A stretch of DNA of 64,000 bases from Rhodanobacter sp. C06 (GTDB taxonomy: Bacteria; Pseudomonadota; Gammaproteobacteria; Xanthomonadales; Rhodanobacteraceae). Positions 25,132 to 34,149 of the stretch are shown one piece after another; the first letter of the stretch is position 1, and each line of letters opens with the position of its first letter. A model generated the notes under the pieces. That model was not told where the DNA came from, did no database searches, and saw nothing but the letters and a program-made list of their open reading frames with translations. Position numbers and translations under genes: made by a program. The stretch spans positions 142,523-206,522 of the forward strand of contig NZ_MUNP01000043.1 of assembly GCF_002001105.1 (NCBI RefSeq). The letters run 5' to 3'.

Positions 25132-25713
25132 ATGAAGAAGCAGATCGGGGTTGTGATGTTGGCCGGCGCGCTGGCCATGCTGGGAGGCACGGCGATGGCG
25201 TCTTCCGGTGCGCTCTCCGCACCCAAGCCCAAGGTCTTGGCGGTGCTGGTCCAGGTGGATGCACAGGGACACGTCACCAAGGCGCTGCCATCCCTGCCGT
25301 TGGACCCTGAATTTCAGCGCATGTTGGTCAAGACGCTGGATGGCTGGATCACCCGTCCCGCCAGCATCAAGGGCCACCCCGTGACCAGCCAAATGATCAT
25401 CAACGTGGCTCTGCAAGCGAAGCCGCGCAAGGATGGCGATTACGACGCGAACTTTGCCTATGTGTCGAGTCTGCCATCGCCATATGGCGCGGCGGCACAC
25501 TGGGTGTGGAGCAGCAACGGCAATCAGCTGGCGCTGGTGAGCGACTCTGGCACCACGAACATGGCGCATTGGCACCCGCAGCCCGAAGAGCGCTACAGCC
25601 AGTCCAGTTTTGCATCGAGCCGTACCTCGCAGAACATGCCCAGTTCAGCTAGTCAGCCGACCGCTGCTGGCAATGCCTCGGCCGGGTCAGGCACGACCAA
25701 CAGCAAGCACTGA
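25132..25713 (+). CDS. Exported protein of unknown function
   Basis: A protein of 193 residues with a clear signal peptide (MKKQIGVVMLAGALAMLGGT, cleaved near AMA) and a textbook AGGAGG ribosome-binding site. The core, VLVQVDAQGHVTKALPSLPL...GWITRPASIKGHPVTSQMIINVAL, has the rhythm of a TonB C-terminal-like domain (partner prediction VDxxGxV, then a W-x-x-PA and a final strand), without TonB's membrane anchor. The last 50 residues are Ser/Thr/Gln/Gly-rich and probably disordered. No neighbour suggests a pathway. The family is not recognised; the TonB-fold idea is only a pattern match. Confidence 0.75.
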   Translation: MKKQIGVVMLAGALAMLGGTAMASSGALSAPKPKVLAVLVQVDAQGHVTKALPSLPLDPEFQRMLVKTLDGWITRPASIKGHPVTSQMIINVALQAKPRKDGDYDANFAYVSSLPSPYGAAAHWVWSSNGNQLALVSDSGTTNMAHWHPQPEERYSQSSFASSRTSQNMPSSASQPTAAGNASAGSGTTNSKH

Positions 25714-25802
25714 ACTTAGAAGATGGAAATCGGGAGGGTCTTCGCAGCGCGAAGGCTCGCCTGCCCCCTTATCATGTTGGGTACGATCGATCCATCGTCG
25801 CA

Positions 25803-27905
25803 TCAATGGTGGCTGCTGCCCGCAGTCGTCGGCGTGGCTCGGAAGCTGCCGCCCGTTGATGTCGCGATCGCCGGGGGCTGCATCGAACCGGCGGGTGCGG
25901 GTGGTGGCGCGGGGCAATCCACGGTCTTGCGCGGCGTCATGCCGTTCGGCAGCGCGTAAGGCTGCCCGATCGGGGTGAGCCGGTCGGACATCGGCAGCAC
26001 CTTGCCGTGCAGGCGCCAGTCGTACATCACGCTGTAGTCCATCACGCGCGCCACGTATTCGCGGGTTTCCTTGTACGGGATGGTGGCGATGAACAGGTCG
26101 GGCGGTAGCGAACTGCGCGCGCTCACCCACTGGTCGACGCGGTTGGGGCCGGCGTTGTAGGCGGCGCTGGCGAGCCAGGGCGCGCCGTTGAAGCGCGCCG
26201 CCACCTGCGCCAAGTAGCGCGTGCCCAGCGCGATGTTCACCGCGGGGTCGTACAGGCTGTCGCCGCCGGTCCACGCCAGGCCGTTGCGCTTGGCCACCAG
26301 GGCGGCGGTGGCGGGCACCAGCTGCATCAGGCCGCGCGCGTCGGCACCGGAGCGTGCATCGCTCATCCAGGCGCTTTCAGCGCGCAGGATGCCGTAGGCC
26401 CAGGCGGGATCGATGCCGGCCTGCTCGGCCTGCGGCACCAGGCCGTCCTGGCTGGCCAGCGGGAAGCGCAGCGTGTAGTAGCGCATCGCGTCGTCGTGGT
26501 TGAGGGTGAACGCCGCGCGGTCGTACCAGCCGCGGGCGTCCGCCAGTTCGACGGCCAGAACCTGCGTGCGTTCGTCGGCGCCATCCAGTGCGCGCGACCA
26601 TTCGCGCCGCGCCAGCTTCGGCAGGTCCACCGCGAACAGCTCGAACGCACGCAGCAGGCCGGGCTGCGCGAGCAGCGCCTGTTCCTGCTGCGGGTCGTCG
26701 GCATGGGTACGCGGGCAGATCGCGTAGGGTTGCTTGATCTGGTCGGCGGCGAGGAAGCCGAAGAAGGTGGTCGCATCGGCCAGTTCGGCGTAGATCGCCT
26801 GCGCCTGCTCGGTGTGGCCGGTGGCGGCCAGGGCGCGGGCGCGAAACCAGCGCCATTCGGCATCCTGCTGCTGCGCCGCCGGCATCGCCGCGATCGCCAC
26901 CAGCACGGCCGGCCAGTCCTGCGCGGCCAGCGCGACGCGCACGCGCCATTCGCGGGTAGCGGCGGTCTGCGCAGCGGCGGGCAGGGCGATCAGGCGCTGC
27001 AGTGCGTTCGTGTCGAAGTCGGTGGCGTGGAACAGCGCCAGCGCGCGCAGGACCGCATTGCGTTGCGTGGTGCTGAACTGGAAGCGCGTTTGCAGTTGCT
27101 GCCAGGCCGTGTCGGCGGCGGGCGTGTCGCGGCGCGCCTGGCGCTCCAGCGCCAGCGTGGCGGCCTGGCGCGCGCGCGCGGTGTCGGGCCAGCTCGCGGC
27201 AGCGGCCACGGCGGAAGCGGGATCGCGCAGCGCTTGCGCCAGCCACTGCGCTTCCTGGTTCTGCGGCGCGGGCAGCCAGTTGGCCAGCACGGCGATGGTG
27301 CCGCCCTTGCCGGCGTCGACGGCACGGTCGATGCGCGCCCACAGGCGCGGCGTGGTCAGCAGGCCCTGGTCGTGCGAGGTCTGCAGCACGGAGTCGCAGG
27401 CGCCGGGCAGTTCGGGCCGGGTCCACAGATCGGCGAGGTCGCGGTCGAAGTCCAGCGTGGCGCCGCCCGCCATGCGTGCCTGCAGCGCGTCGCAGGCGAG
27501 CGCGTCGCCCATGCCGGGCTGGTACAGCGCGAGGTAACCGCTCCAGTCCTGGCGCCGCGCGAGCTCCAGCAGGAAGTCGCGGCGCAGGTCTTGCGCGGGG
27601 ATCAGGTCCGGATATTTCGCGAGATACGTCTGCACCGTGGCCAAGTCGGTCTGGCGGATGTCGTGCTCCAGTGCGGCGGCGGGCAGGTAGGGATAGAGCG
27701 GGTAATTGCGCAGCTTCGCGGCGTACGCGCGCCAGCCGTCGCCGCCCTGCTGGGCCGCGGCCCAGGCCTGCTTGAACGCGGCGCGCTGTGCTGCGGTCGG
27801 AGTGGCCGCGCGCGCACCGACGGCGACGAGCAGGGCGCCGCAACTCAACAGCAGGGCCGACAGGCGGGTGAGGGAATGGCGCCGCGGCGCTGCCTTCGCA
27901 AACAT
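25803..27905 (-). CDS. slt: Soluble lytic murein transglycosylase
   Basis: A periplasmic lytic transglycosylase of 700 residues in the Slt70 family. It has a signal peptide (SLTRLSALLLSCGALLVAVG), a long alpha-helical doughnut region (residues about 50-500), a linker, and the C-terminal catalytic domain with the glutamate in ILRAESAW, then GADARGLMQLVPATA and the AAYNAGPNRV region. It cleaves peptidoglycan glycan strands, giving 1,6-anhydromuropeptides, during wall turnover. The ATG at 27905 has an AAGGAG site. It is longer than E. coli Slt70 by an N-terminal stretch and a Pro-rich tail. Divergent from the GH17 gene across 130 bases. Confidence 0.93.
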   Translation of the reverse strand: MFAKAAPRRHSLTRLSALLLSCGALLVAVGARAATPTAAQRAAFKQAWAAAQQGGDGWRAYAAKLRNYPLYPYLPAAALEHDIRQTDLATVQTYLAKYPDLIPAQDLRRDFLLELARRQDWSGYLALYQPGMGDALACDALQARMAGGATLDFDRDLADLWTRPELPGACDSVLQTSHDQGLLTTPRLWARIDRAVDAGKGGTIAVLANWLPAPQNQEAQWLAQALRDPASAVAAAASWPDTARARQAATLALERQARRDTPAADTAWQQLQTRFQFSTTQRNAVLRALALFHATDFDTNALQRLIALPAAAQTAATREWRVRVALAAQDWPAVLVAIAAMPAAQQQDAEWRWFRARALAATGHTEQAQAIYAELADATTFFGFLAADQIKQPYAICPRTHADDPQQEQALLAQPGLLRAFELFAVDLPKLARREWSRALDGADERTQVLAVELADARGWYDRAAFTLNHDDAMRYYTLRFPLASQDGLVPQAEQAGIDPAWAYGILRAESAWMSDARSGADARGLMQLVPATAALVAKRNGLAWTGGDSLYDPAVNIALGTRYLAQVAARFNGAPWLASAAYNAGPNRVDQWVSARSSLPPDLFIATIPYKETREYVARVMDYSVMYDWRLHGKVLPMSDRLTPIGQPYALPNGMTPRKTVDCPAPPPAPAGSMQPPAIATSTGGSFRATPTTAGSSHH

Positions 27906-28035
27906 GCAAACTCCTTGGTGATCCCTTGTGCCGATTGTAGTGGAAGCGCCTGAATGCACCGGCGCGCGCCGCGGCTTGCGCGCGCTGCGCGCCTGATAAG
28001 CTGGCGCACCTCGCTCCCGTTCGCGCAGGCTTGGC

Positions 28036-29643
28036 ATGTCGTTTTCTCCCTCGTCCCGCGGCCGTCGCCTCGTCGCCTGGCTGGCGCTGGTGTCGTTCGC
28101 CTTGGCCGGCGCAGCGTGGTGGTGGTGCAAGGGCCGTCCGGTGGAGCTGCCGGATGCGCCTTCGGCGCGCATCGCCTGCGTCTCCTACGCGCCGTTCCGC
28201 GAAGCGGGCGAAACGCCGCTGGATCCGCGTGCCTTTGTCAGCCCCGCGCGCATCGACGCCGACCTGCACGCGTTGTCCGAGCGTTTCGATTGCGTGCGCA
28301 CGTACTCGCAGGGGCAGGGCCTGTCCGCGGTGCCGGGTATCGCGGCGCGCTATCACATGCAGGTGCTGATGGGCATCTGGCTGGATCGCGATGCCAAGGC
28401 GAACGCCGAACAGGTCGCGCTGGGCATTGCCACAGCGCGTGCGCATCCCGATGTGCTGCGCGGGGTGATCGTCGGCAACGAGGTGCTGCTGCGCGGCGAG
28501 TTGTCGAGCAAGGAAATCGCCGGCTATCTGCGCGAGGTGCGCACGGCGCTGCCGGCGGACATTCCGGTGAGCTATGCCGACGTGTGGGAATACTGGCTGC
28601 GTCATCCGGAACTCGCCGGCGCGGTGGACTTCATCACCATCCACATCCTGCCGTACTGGGAGGACCAGCCGGTGCCGCCGGAGCGCGCGATCAGGCACGT
28701 CGAGGATGTCTACGCGAAGGTCGAGCAGGCGTTTCCGGGCAAGCGCGTGATGATTGGCGAGACCGGCTGGCCCAGCGCAGGCCGGCCGCGCCGCGATGCC
28801 GTGGCCAGCCGGGTGAACGAGGCGCGTTATCTGCGCGAATTCCTCCGCTACGCGGCCAGCGTGCATATGCCGTACAACGTGATCGAGGCCTTCGACCAGC
28901 CGTGGAAGCGTGCGCAGGAGGGCACGGTAGGCGGCTACTGGGGCATCTTCGATGCGCAGGCGCGGCCGAAGTTCGCGATGCAGGGGCCGGTGGTGGAGAT
29001 CCCGCGCTGGTGGCTGGGCTGGCTGGCCGGCGCGGCCGGCGCGGCCCTGTTCGTGCTGGCCGGCCTGCGTCGCCGGCGCTGGGAGCGACGGCGTGGCTGG
29101 ACGGCGCTGGGCCTGGCCGGTTTCGCCAGCGGCTGCGCGCTGGCCTGGCAATGGCGGCAGATGAGCTATGCCTGTCGCGATGACTGGGAGTGGATCGTTT
29201 CCATCGTTGCCTGCGTGGTCGCGCTGGTGACCGCGCTGCGGCTGGCGAGCTGGCTGGCTGGACGAGTGGCGGGCGCGCCATGCAAGCCGGCGCCGGCGGG
29301 GCGGCTGCGTTTCGTCTGGCTGTTCCTGCTGACGCTGTACGGCCTGTTGCTGGTGTTCGACGGCCGCTACCGCGACTTCCCGCTTGGCTTGTTCGCGCTG
29401 CCTTGCGCGGGTTATGCGCTGACGGCGTGGCTGAACGAGCGCGTGCGAACGCCCACGCGCGAGGCGTTGTTCCTCGCCGCATGGCTTCCACTGCTGGCCG
29501 CCGTGGTGGTGGTGCTGGAGCTGGGCGAAAACCCGTCGACTTGGCTGTGGCTGGCGCTCAACCTCGCCATCGCCGTGCCGGTGCTGCAGGCCGCATGGCA
29601 GGCGCGTGCCACCCGAGCGCGCGCAGGCGATATGCTCGGTTGA
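28036..29643 (+). CDS. Membrane-bound family 17 glycoside hydrolase/beta-1,3-glucosyltransferase-like protein
   Basis: A protein of 535 residues. A membrane anchor (LVAWLALVSFALAGAAWWW) leads into a GH17 barrel facing the periplasm (about residues 45-330), with the acid/base in VGNEVL (Glu149) and the nucleophile in GETGWPS (Glu242). Six or so C-terminal membrane helices follow (from about residue 335). This layout is like the Pseudomonas beta-1,3-glucanosyltransferases associated with cyclic beta-glucan and biofilm matrix. No glucan synthase gene lies beside it. Its TM domain packs it with polysaccharide processing at the inner membrane. Confidence 0.83.
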   Translation: MSFSPSSRGRRLVAWLALVSFALAGAAWWWCKGRPVELPDAPSARIACVSYAPFREAGETPLDPRAFVSPARIDADLHALSERFDCVRTYSQGQGLSAVPGIAARYHMQVLMGIWLDRDAKANAEQVALGIATARAHPDVLRGVIVGNEVLLRGELSSKEIAGYLREVRTALPADIPVSYADVWEYWLRHPELAGAVDFITIHILPYWEDQPVPPERAIRHVEDVYAKVEQAFPGKRVMIGETGWPSAGRPRRDAVASRVNEARYLREFLRYAASVHMPYNVIEAFDQPWKRAQEGTVGGYWGIFDAQARPKFAMQGPVVEIPRWWLGWLAGAAGAALFVLAGLRRRRWERRRGWTALGLAGFASGCALAWQWRQMSYACRDDWEWIVSIVACVVALVTALRLASWLAGRVAGAPCKPAPAGRLRFVWLFLLTLYGLLLVFDGRYRDFPLGLFALPCAGYALTAWLNERVRTPTREALFLAAWLPLLAAVVVVLELGENPSTWLWLALNLAIAVPVLQAAWQARATRARAGDMLG

Positions 29644-29665
29644 TTCCATGGCGAGGATCGACAAC

Positions 29666-30349
29666 ATGCAACTGGACAAGCAACGCATCGTGGTGACCGG
29701 TGCCTTCGGCACCTTGGGCGCAGCAGTGGTGCGCGCCGCGCTGGACGCAGGCGCCGCGGTGGCGGCGATCGACCGCGCGCCGGTGCCGGCGAACCTGGGC
29801 GCGGCGCACGGCTTCGGCGGCGTGGACCTGGCCGACACCGCCGCGGCGAAGCATGCGATCGACGCCGCGGCCGAGGCATTGGGCGGGCTCGACGCGCTGG
29901 TGAACATCGCTGGCACCTTCCGCTGGGAGACCCTGGCCGACGGCGATCCGGAAACCTGGGATCTGCTCTACCGGATCAACCTGCGCACCGCGGTGGCGGC
30001 GAGCAAGGCCGCGCTGCCGCACCTGCCCGACGGGCGCGGGCGCATCGTCAACATTGGCGCGAACTCGGCGTTGAAAGCCGGCGCCGGCGTGGGCGCCTAT
30101 ACCGCGTCGAAGTCGGGTGTGATGCGCTTCACCGAGTCTCTGGCCGAGGAGCTGAAGCCGCGCGGCATCACCGTCAATGCGCTGCTGCCCAGCATCATCG
30201 ACACTCCGCCGAACCGTGCCGACATGCCCAAGGCGGATTTCAGCTGCTGGGTACGGCCGGAGCAGTTGGCGGGTGTGATCGTGTTCCTGCTGTCGGATGC
30301 GGCCAGCGCGATCACCGGCGCGCTGATTCCGGTCACCGGGCGGGTGTAG
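29666..30349 (+). CDS. Short-chain dehydrogenase/reductase
   Basis: An NAD(P)-dependent SDR of 227 residues. The cofactor motif is VVTGAFGTLGAAV, the structural NIAGTF stands for the usual NNAG, and the catalytic Ser-Tyr-Lys set is in IGANSALKAG and YTASK. The end, ITGALIPVTGRV, corresponds to the TGxxxxVDGG segment. The ATG at 29666 has GAGGA upstream; an earlier ATG at 29648 would add six residues. It follows the GH17 gene by 22 bases and may share its transcript. It converges on, and overlaps by 17 bases, a small membrane protein gene. Substrate unknown. Confidence 0.86.
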   Translation: MQLDKQRIVVTGAFGTLGAAVVRAALDAGAAVAAIDRAPVPANLGAAHGFGGVDLADTAAAKHAIDAAAEALGGLDALVNIAGTFRWETLADGDPETWDLLYRINLRTAVAASKAALPHLPDGRGRIVNIGANSALKAGAGVGAYTASKSGVMRFTESLAEELKPRGITVNALLPSIIDTPPNRADMPKADFSCWVRPEQLAGVIVFLLSDAASAITGALIPVTGRV

Positions 30350-30725
30350 TTGCCCCGACGTTGCTGCCTGTGCCCTGCGAATGCACCAGGCGCAGGCAGC
30401 CGACCAGCAGCGCCAGTGCACCCGGCTCGTAGTTGTAGAGCTGCAACGCAACCGCACCCAGCGCCGCCGCCAGCCACGCCAGCGCGCGCGAGCGGCGCAG
30501 CAGCGCCAGCACCGCGGCAACGAGCGCGATCACGCCATAGACGTCATGCAGAAAGCCCAGCACCAGCGCCTGGCGCAGCGCGCACCAGGCGGGTGCCTGC
30601 GCCGCCGTGCACAGCTGCGCCATCGCGGGTGGCTCGATCAGGCCGTAGCGCAGCCCCGCCGCGGCCAAGCCGACCAGCACCAGCAGCAGCCACGGTGTCA
30701 GGGTGCGCAGCCAGCGGGCGCTCAT
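30333..30725 (-). CDS. Small integral membrane protein
   Basis: A protein of 130 residues with about three or four hydrophobic segments (LTPWLLLVLVGLAAAGL, DVYGVIALVAAVLALL, ALAWLAAALGAVALQLY) and a polar C-terminus. The ATG at 30725 overlaps the stop of the EEP-family phosphatase gene (ATGA), so the two are co-translated. A conserved pair of cysteines (LCTAAQAPAWCAL) lies in the first periplasmic loop. I do not recognise the family. Confidence 0.7.
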   Translation of the reverse strand: MSARWLRTLTPWLLLVLVGLAAAGLRYGLIEPPAMAQLCTAAQAPAWCALRQALVLGFLHDVYGVIALVAAVLALLRRSRALAWLAAALGAVALQLYNYEPGALALLVGCLRLVHSQGTGSNVGATTPAR

Positions 30726-31516
30726 CGACGGTCTCCGCGAGCAGGTGGGGTCGTGGGCAGGCGGATCTCCGCCGCCAGCGCGAGATGGTCGGAGAACGCC
30801 TGCGGCAGCGTCCATACCTTCTCCAGCGCCACCGAGGGCGAGACGAGGATGTGGTCCAGTGCGCGTTTCGGCTTCCAGCTGGGAAAGGTGGGCGTGGGCT
30901 GCATGGGTGGCTGCAGGCGCGTGCGGGCGAACAGCTGGCGCATCTCGGTGCTCCCGAGCTCGGTGTTGAGGTCGCCCATCAGCACCACGTGCGGATGGTC
31001 CTGCAGGATCTCGGCGATGAAGCCCAGCTGGCGCGCGCGCGTGGGCGCACGCAGCGAGAGGTGGGCGATCATCACGGCGAGCGCGCCTTCGCCTTCGCCG
31101 AAGCGCACCAGCAAGGCGCCGCGGCCGTGGCCGGGCAACGGATAGTCGATCACCGCGCTGGGTTCGATGCGGCTGATCAGCCCGTTCGCGGTATGCGACA
31201 GCTTCGCCACCGGGCGGTTCGGCTGGTGGCTCCAGTACGGCATGCCGGCGGTTTCGGCGAGGTAGCGCGTCTGGTTGAGGAAGCCCGAGCGCAGGCTGCC
31301 GGCGTCGACTTCCTGCAGCCCGATCACGTCAAACTGCGGCAGCAGCGCGGCGAGGCGGTCGAGGTTGTCGATCTTGCTGCGCCCCGGCAATACCGCATTG
31401 AGGCTGCGGGTGACGTATTCGCTGTAGCGCTGCACGCTGGCGCCGGCGAGGATGTTGCAGCTCAGCAGGCGCAGGCGGTGTTCGGCGGCGGCGGGGACGG
31501 GGGCGGCACGGTTCAT
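30722..31516 (-). CDS. Endonuclease/exonuclease/phosphatase-family protein
   Basis: A protein of 264 residues in the Mg-dependent EEP superfamily (DNase I/APE1/inositol phosphatase fold). Motifs are LRLLSCNILAG, the catalytic QEVD, MGDLNTE near residue 190 and the C-terminal SDHLAL. No signal peptide or extra domain is seen. Members act on nucleic acids, phosphoinositides or sphingomyelin, so the substrate cannot be assigned. It lies downstream of dsbA in the same direction, an order I recall in related xanthomonads. Confidence 0.85.
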   Translation of the reverse strand: MNRAAPVPAAAEHRLRLLSCNILAGASVQRYSEYVTRSLNAVLPGRSKIDNLDRLAALLPQFDVIGLQEVDAGSLRSGFLNQTRYLAETAGMPYWSHQPNRPVAKLSHTANGLISRIEPSAVIDYPLPGHGRGALLVRFGEGEGALAVMIAHLSLRAPTRARQLGFIAEILQDHPHVVLMGDLNTELGSTEMRQLFARTRLQPPMQPTPTFPSWKPKRALDHILVSPSVALEKVWTLPQAFSDHLALAAEIRLPTTPPARGDRR

Positions 31517-31585
31517 CAGGCTGCGTACGGTACACGCGAAAGGCCGCAGCGAACGTGAACGCCCGCGCGGCCAGCGTTCAGGCGA

Positions 31586-32248
31586 TTACTTGCCGCCCTT
31601 GTCCGCCTCGGCCAGTTCGCGCTTGGCCAGCCACTGTGCCACCGCGGACAGCTCGTCCAGGGTGTGCACGTTGGTGACGCGGTACTTGCCGTCGATCACG
31701 ATCGATGGCGTGCCGTCGACGCCCCACTTCTGGATCAACGCCAGGTCCGCCTTCAGCTTCGCGGTGGCGGCGTCGGAGGTGGCGAGGCGCATGAACTCGG
31801 CGCGGTTCACGCCTTCGCGGGCGTAGTAGTCGGCCAGTTCGTCCATCGTGTTGATCGGATAGTGCTGGGCAAACTTGGCCACGAACAGCTGCAGGTGGGT
31901 GCGATCCGCCACGCCCAGCTGCTTGGCTGCGTAGTAGGCGCGCGCGAACGGCAGCCACTCGGCGCTGAACGGCGCCGGCACCAGCTCGAACTTGACGCCC
32001 TTGGGCAGCGACTCCTTCAGCTTCTCGGCGATGGGCGCGAACTCGGCGCAATGGATGCAGCCGTAGGAGAACACCTCGGCCACCTCGACCTTGCCCTCAT
32101 CGCTGTAGCGCTGGTGCGGGCCGGGCAGGGTCACGTACTGGTCGCCCTCGGTGTACGGGGCGGGCGTGCCGGATTGAGCGGTGCAGGCGCTGGCGAGCGC
32201 GAGGCCGACGAGCAGGGTGATGGTGCGCAGACGGGCGAGGTGCTTCAT
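31586..32248 (-). CDS. dsbA: Thiol:disulfide interchange protein DsbA-type
   Basis: A periplasmic oxidoreductase of 220 residues with an N-terminal export signal and a thioredoxin fold interrupted by a helical insert. The active site is SYGCIHCAEF (Cys64-Ile-His-Cys67) where the E. coli protein has CPHC, and the cis-proline loop is GTPSIVIDG. It introduces disulfides into exported proteins and would be reoxidised by DsbB. ATG 32248 opens MKHLARLRTI; the longer frame upstream lacks a signal peptide. A lipoprotein DsbA-like gene lies just upstream, with a REP half element between. The residue before the first export boundary is AC, so lipidation is possible but the lipobox is poor. Confidence 0.9.
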   Translation of the reverse strand: MKHLARLRTITLLVGLALASACTAQSGTPAPYTEGDQYVTLPGPHQRYSDEGKVEVAEVFSYGCIHCAEFAPIAEKLKESLPKGVKFELVPAPFSAEWLPFARAYYAAKQLGVADRTHLQLFVAKFAQHYPINTMDELADYYAREGVNRAEFMRLATSDAATAKLKADLALIQKWGVDGTPSIVIDGKYRVTNVHTLDELSAVAQWLAKRELAEADKGGK

Positions 32249-32285
32249 CGAAGGATGCTCGGGGAGTGGTTTCAGGAAGAGGGCG

Positions 32286-32307
32286 TCGCGGCTGAAGCCG
32301 CTCCTAC
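32286..32307 (-). repeat. Half REP element providing a stop codon
   Basis: On the minus strand this reads GTAGGAGCGGCTTCAGCCGC, one arm of the REP family seen at 864-934 and 21361-21421. Its second to fourth bases, TAG, are the stop codon of the DsbA-like lipoprotein gene. The other arm is missing. Confidence 0.85.
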
Positions 32308-33194
32308 TTGCCGGCACCGGCGGCGGCTTCCTTGGCCACCAGCCACTGGGTCAGCTCGATCGCGCGTTGCACGGTGTGCACGTCTGAGGGCGAGAAGCGG
32401 TACTTGCCGTCCACCACGATGGTGGGCGTGCCGGGCACGCCGTAGGCCTTGATGAGGTCGTCGGCCTGCTTCATCTTGGTGTTGACCGAGAAGGAGTTGG
32501 CCACCGCCACGAATTCCTTGGGGTCCACGCCGTACTTCGCGTAGAACTTCGCGATGTCCTCGATCGTGGGCCACGCGCCCTTGGGCTTGGGGCGGCCGGT
32601 GTTGAGGTCGTAGGTGGCGGTCTCGCCGGTCTTCCAGGTGGCGTCGAACATCGCGTCCTGGGTCTTGGCGCGCACACCCAGCGCCTCGGCGGCGTAGAAC
32701 GCGCGCTGGTACAGGGGCCAGTTCTCGTCGGGACGGAAGGCGGCGGGCAGGTAATGCACCACGGCATCCGCCGGCAGGCTCTTCTCGATCTGGTCCATCG
32801 CGATGTGGAAGCTGTTGCAGGCCGGGCAGGCGTAGGAGAACACCTCCACCACCTCGATCTTGTCGGTGGCGACGGCTTTGGGCTGGGCCGGGTCGATGCG
32901 GAAGTAATCCTTGCCCTCGACCCACTTGCCGTCGTCGACGAAGGGCGCGGCGGCGGGCGGGGTCGCGGCTGCCGTCGTTGCTGCGGCCGCGGGCGTGGCC
33001 GTGCTTGCCGCGGTGGTCGGCGCGGCACTGGCTGCCGGTGCCGGTGCGTTGGCGGTCGCGGGCGCAGCCGGTGCCGTCGCGGCGGTGCTGGTGGCCGCGG
33101 GCGTGGTCGGCGCGGCCGTGCCGTTGTCGCTGGAATGGCCGCAGGCGGTCAGCGCCAGCAGGGCGGCGCACAGGATAGCCAGACGCTTCAACAT
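32304..33194 (-). CDS. DsbA-like lipoprotein
   Basis: A thiol oxidoreductase of 296 residues anchored as a lipoprotein (lipobox LTAC, Cys18). An Ala/Thr/Pro-rich, presumably disordered linker (about residues 25-85) is followed by a DsbA domain with the active site YACPACNSFH (Cys123 and Cys126) and cis-proline loop GTPTIVVDG. CPAC rather than CPHC suggests a different redox potential from the neighbouring CIHC protein. The linker would let the domain reach across the periplasm. Lies between cytochrome c4 and dsbA. The stop codon lies inside a REP half element. Confidence 0.88.
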   Translation of the reverse strand: MLKRLAILCAALLALTACGHSSDNGTAAPTTPAATSTAATAPAAPATANAPAPAASAAPTTAASTATPAAAATTAAATPPAAAPFVDDGKWVEGKDYFRIDPAQPKAVATDKIEVVEVFSYACPACNSFHIAMDQIEKSLPADAVVHYLPAAFRPDENWPLYQRAFYAAEALGVRAKTQDAMFDATWKTGETATYDLNTGRPKPKGAWPTIEDIAKFYAKYGVDPKEFVAVANSFSVNTKMKQADDLIKAYGVPGTPTIVVDGKYRFSPSDVHTVQRAIELTQWLVAKEAAAGAGK

Positions 33195-33265
33195 GGGTTA
33201 CCTCGGTGGTGCGGGTACGCGGGACGCGGATGCGCAGACTTGTCGCCGGCGCATCCGGCGGAGGA

Positions 33266-34042
33266 TCAAGGCGTGGCTGCGGCCGGCTTCTGCAGGTCTT
33301 CCGCAGTGGCCGGATGCAGGCCTTCGACGTAGCTGGCCAGCGCGGCGATGTCGTCCGTACTCAGTTTCTGGGCAATCGCCGGCATGATTTGCGAGTGCGC
33401 ATCCGTGCCCCAGCTGGTGCCGTCATGCCAAGCCTTCAGCGTGGCCTGGACGTACTGCGCGTGCTGGCTCTCCAGCTGTGGGTACATCGCGCCGGGATTG
33501 CCGCGGCCGTCGATGCTGTGGCAAGCCATGCAGGCGGGAATGCCGCGCTTGACGTCGCCCTCGCGGAACAGCTGCTGGCCGTGCTCGACCAGCGCCTGAT
33601 CGGCCACGCCGGGCAGCGCGGTCTTGCTGGCGAAGTAGGCGCCGATGTCGTGCATGTCCTGTTCGGACAGCGGCGTGGCCATGCCCAGCATGATCGGGTT
33701 CTGGCGCCGGCCGCTCTTGAAGTTCTGCAGCTGGTGGACGATGTACTGCTCGCTCTGTCCGGCCAGCTTGGGGTATTGCGGATCGGTGGAGTTGCCGTCC
33801 ATGCCGTGGCAGGCGCCGCAGGCGGCGGCCTTGGCCTGGCCCGCGGTGGCGTCGCCCGGCTTCGTCGCGGCTTCGGCGGCCGGCGCGGCAGCGGCGGGTT
33901 GGTCGGTCGTGGCGGCCGCGGCCGGTGCGGCTGTCGACTTGGCGGCATCCTGTGCCACCGCCGTGCCTGCAGCCAGGGCGAAGATCAGGACCGCGGCGGA
34001 ACCCAGCGCGGCGGGTCGAGAACCTGCGAACCGAAAACCCAT
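33266..34042 (-). CDS. Diheme cytochrome c4
   Basis: A periplasmic cytochrome of 258 residues with signal peptide (cleaved near TAVAQ), an Ala/Pro/Thr-rich linker (to about residue 62) and two class I heme domains, with binding motifs CGACH and CMACH. Methionines in NPIMLGM and SQIMPAIA serve as likely sixth ligands. Cytochrome c4 passes electrons to terminal oxidases. It is divergent from engB, the arrangement known from Pseudomonas and xanthomonads. Same strand as the two DsbA-type genes. Confidence 0.91.
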   Translation of the reverse strand: MGFRFAGSRPAALGSAAVLIFALAAGTAVAQDAAKSTAAPAAAATTDQPAAAAPAAEAATKPGDATAGQAKAAACGACHGMDGNSTDPQYPKLAGQSEQYIVHQLQNFKSGRRQNPIMLGMATPLSEQDMHDIGAYFASKTALPGVADQALVEHGQQLFREGDVKRGIPACMACHSIDGRGNPGAMYPQLESQHAQYVQATLKAWHDGTSWGTDAHSQIMPAIAQKLSTDDIAALASYVEGLHPATAEDLQKPAAATP

Positions 34043-34149
34043 ACACTTCCCCTCTCAGAAACTGTCGAAGGCTGCCACCGCTTGCCGGTACCGGCGCCAC
34101 GGGCAGAAACCATCGGATTATCCCCGTGCCTTCGCGCTCCGGTCAAACC

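Noticed and set aside
26377..29916. A very long open frame on the minus strand across slt and the GH17 gene
   Set aside because: It is antisense or out of frame to two clear genes, has arginine- and histidine-rich low-quality protein, and comes from the high-GC codon bias that keeps shadow frames open.
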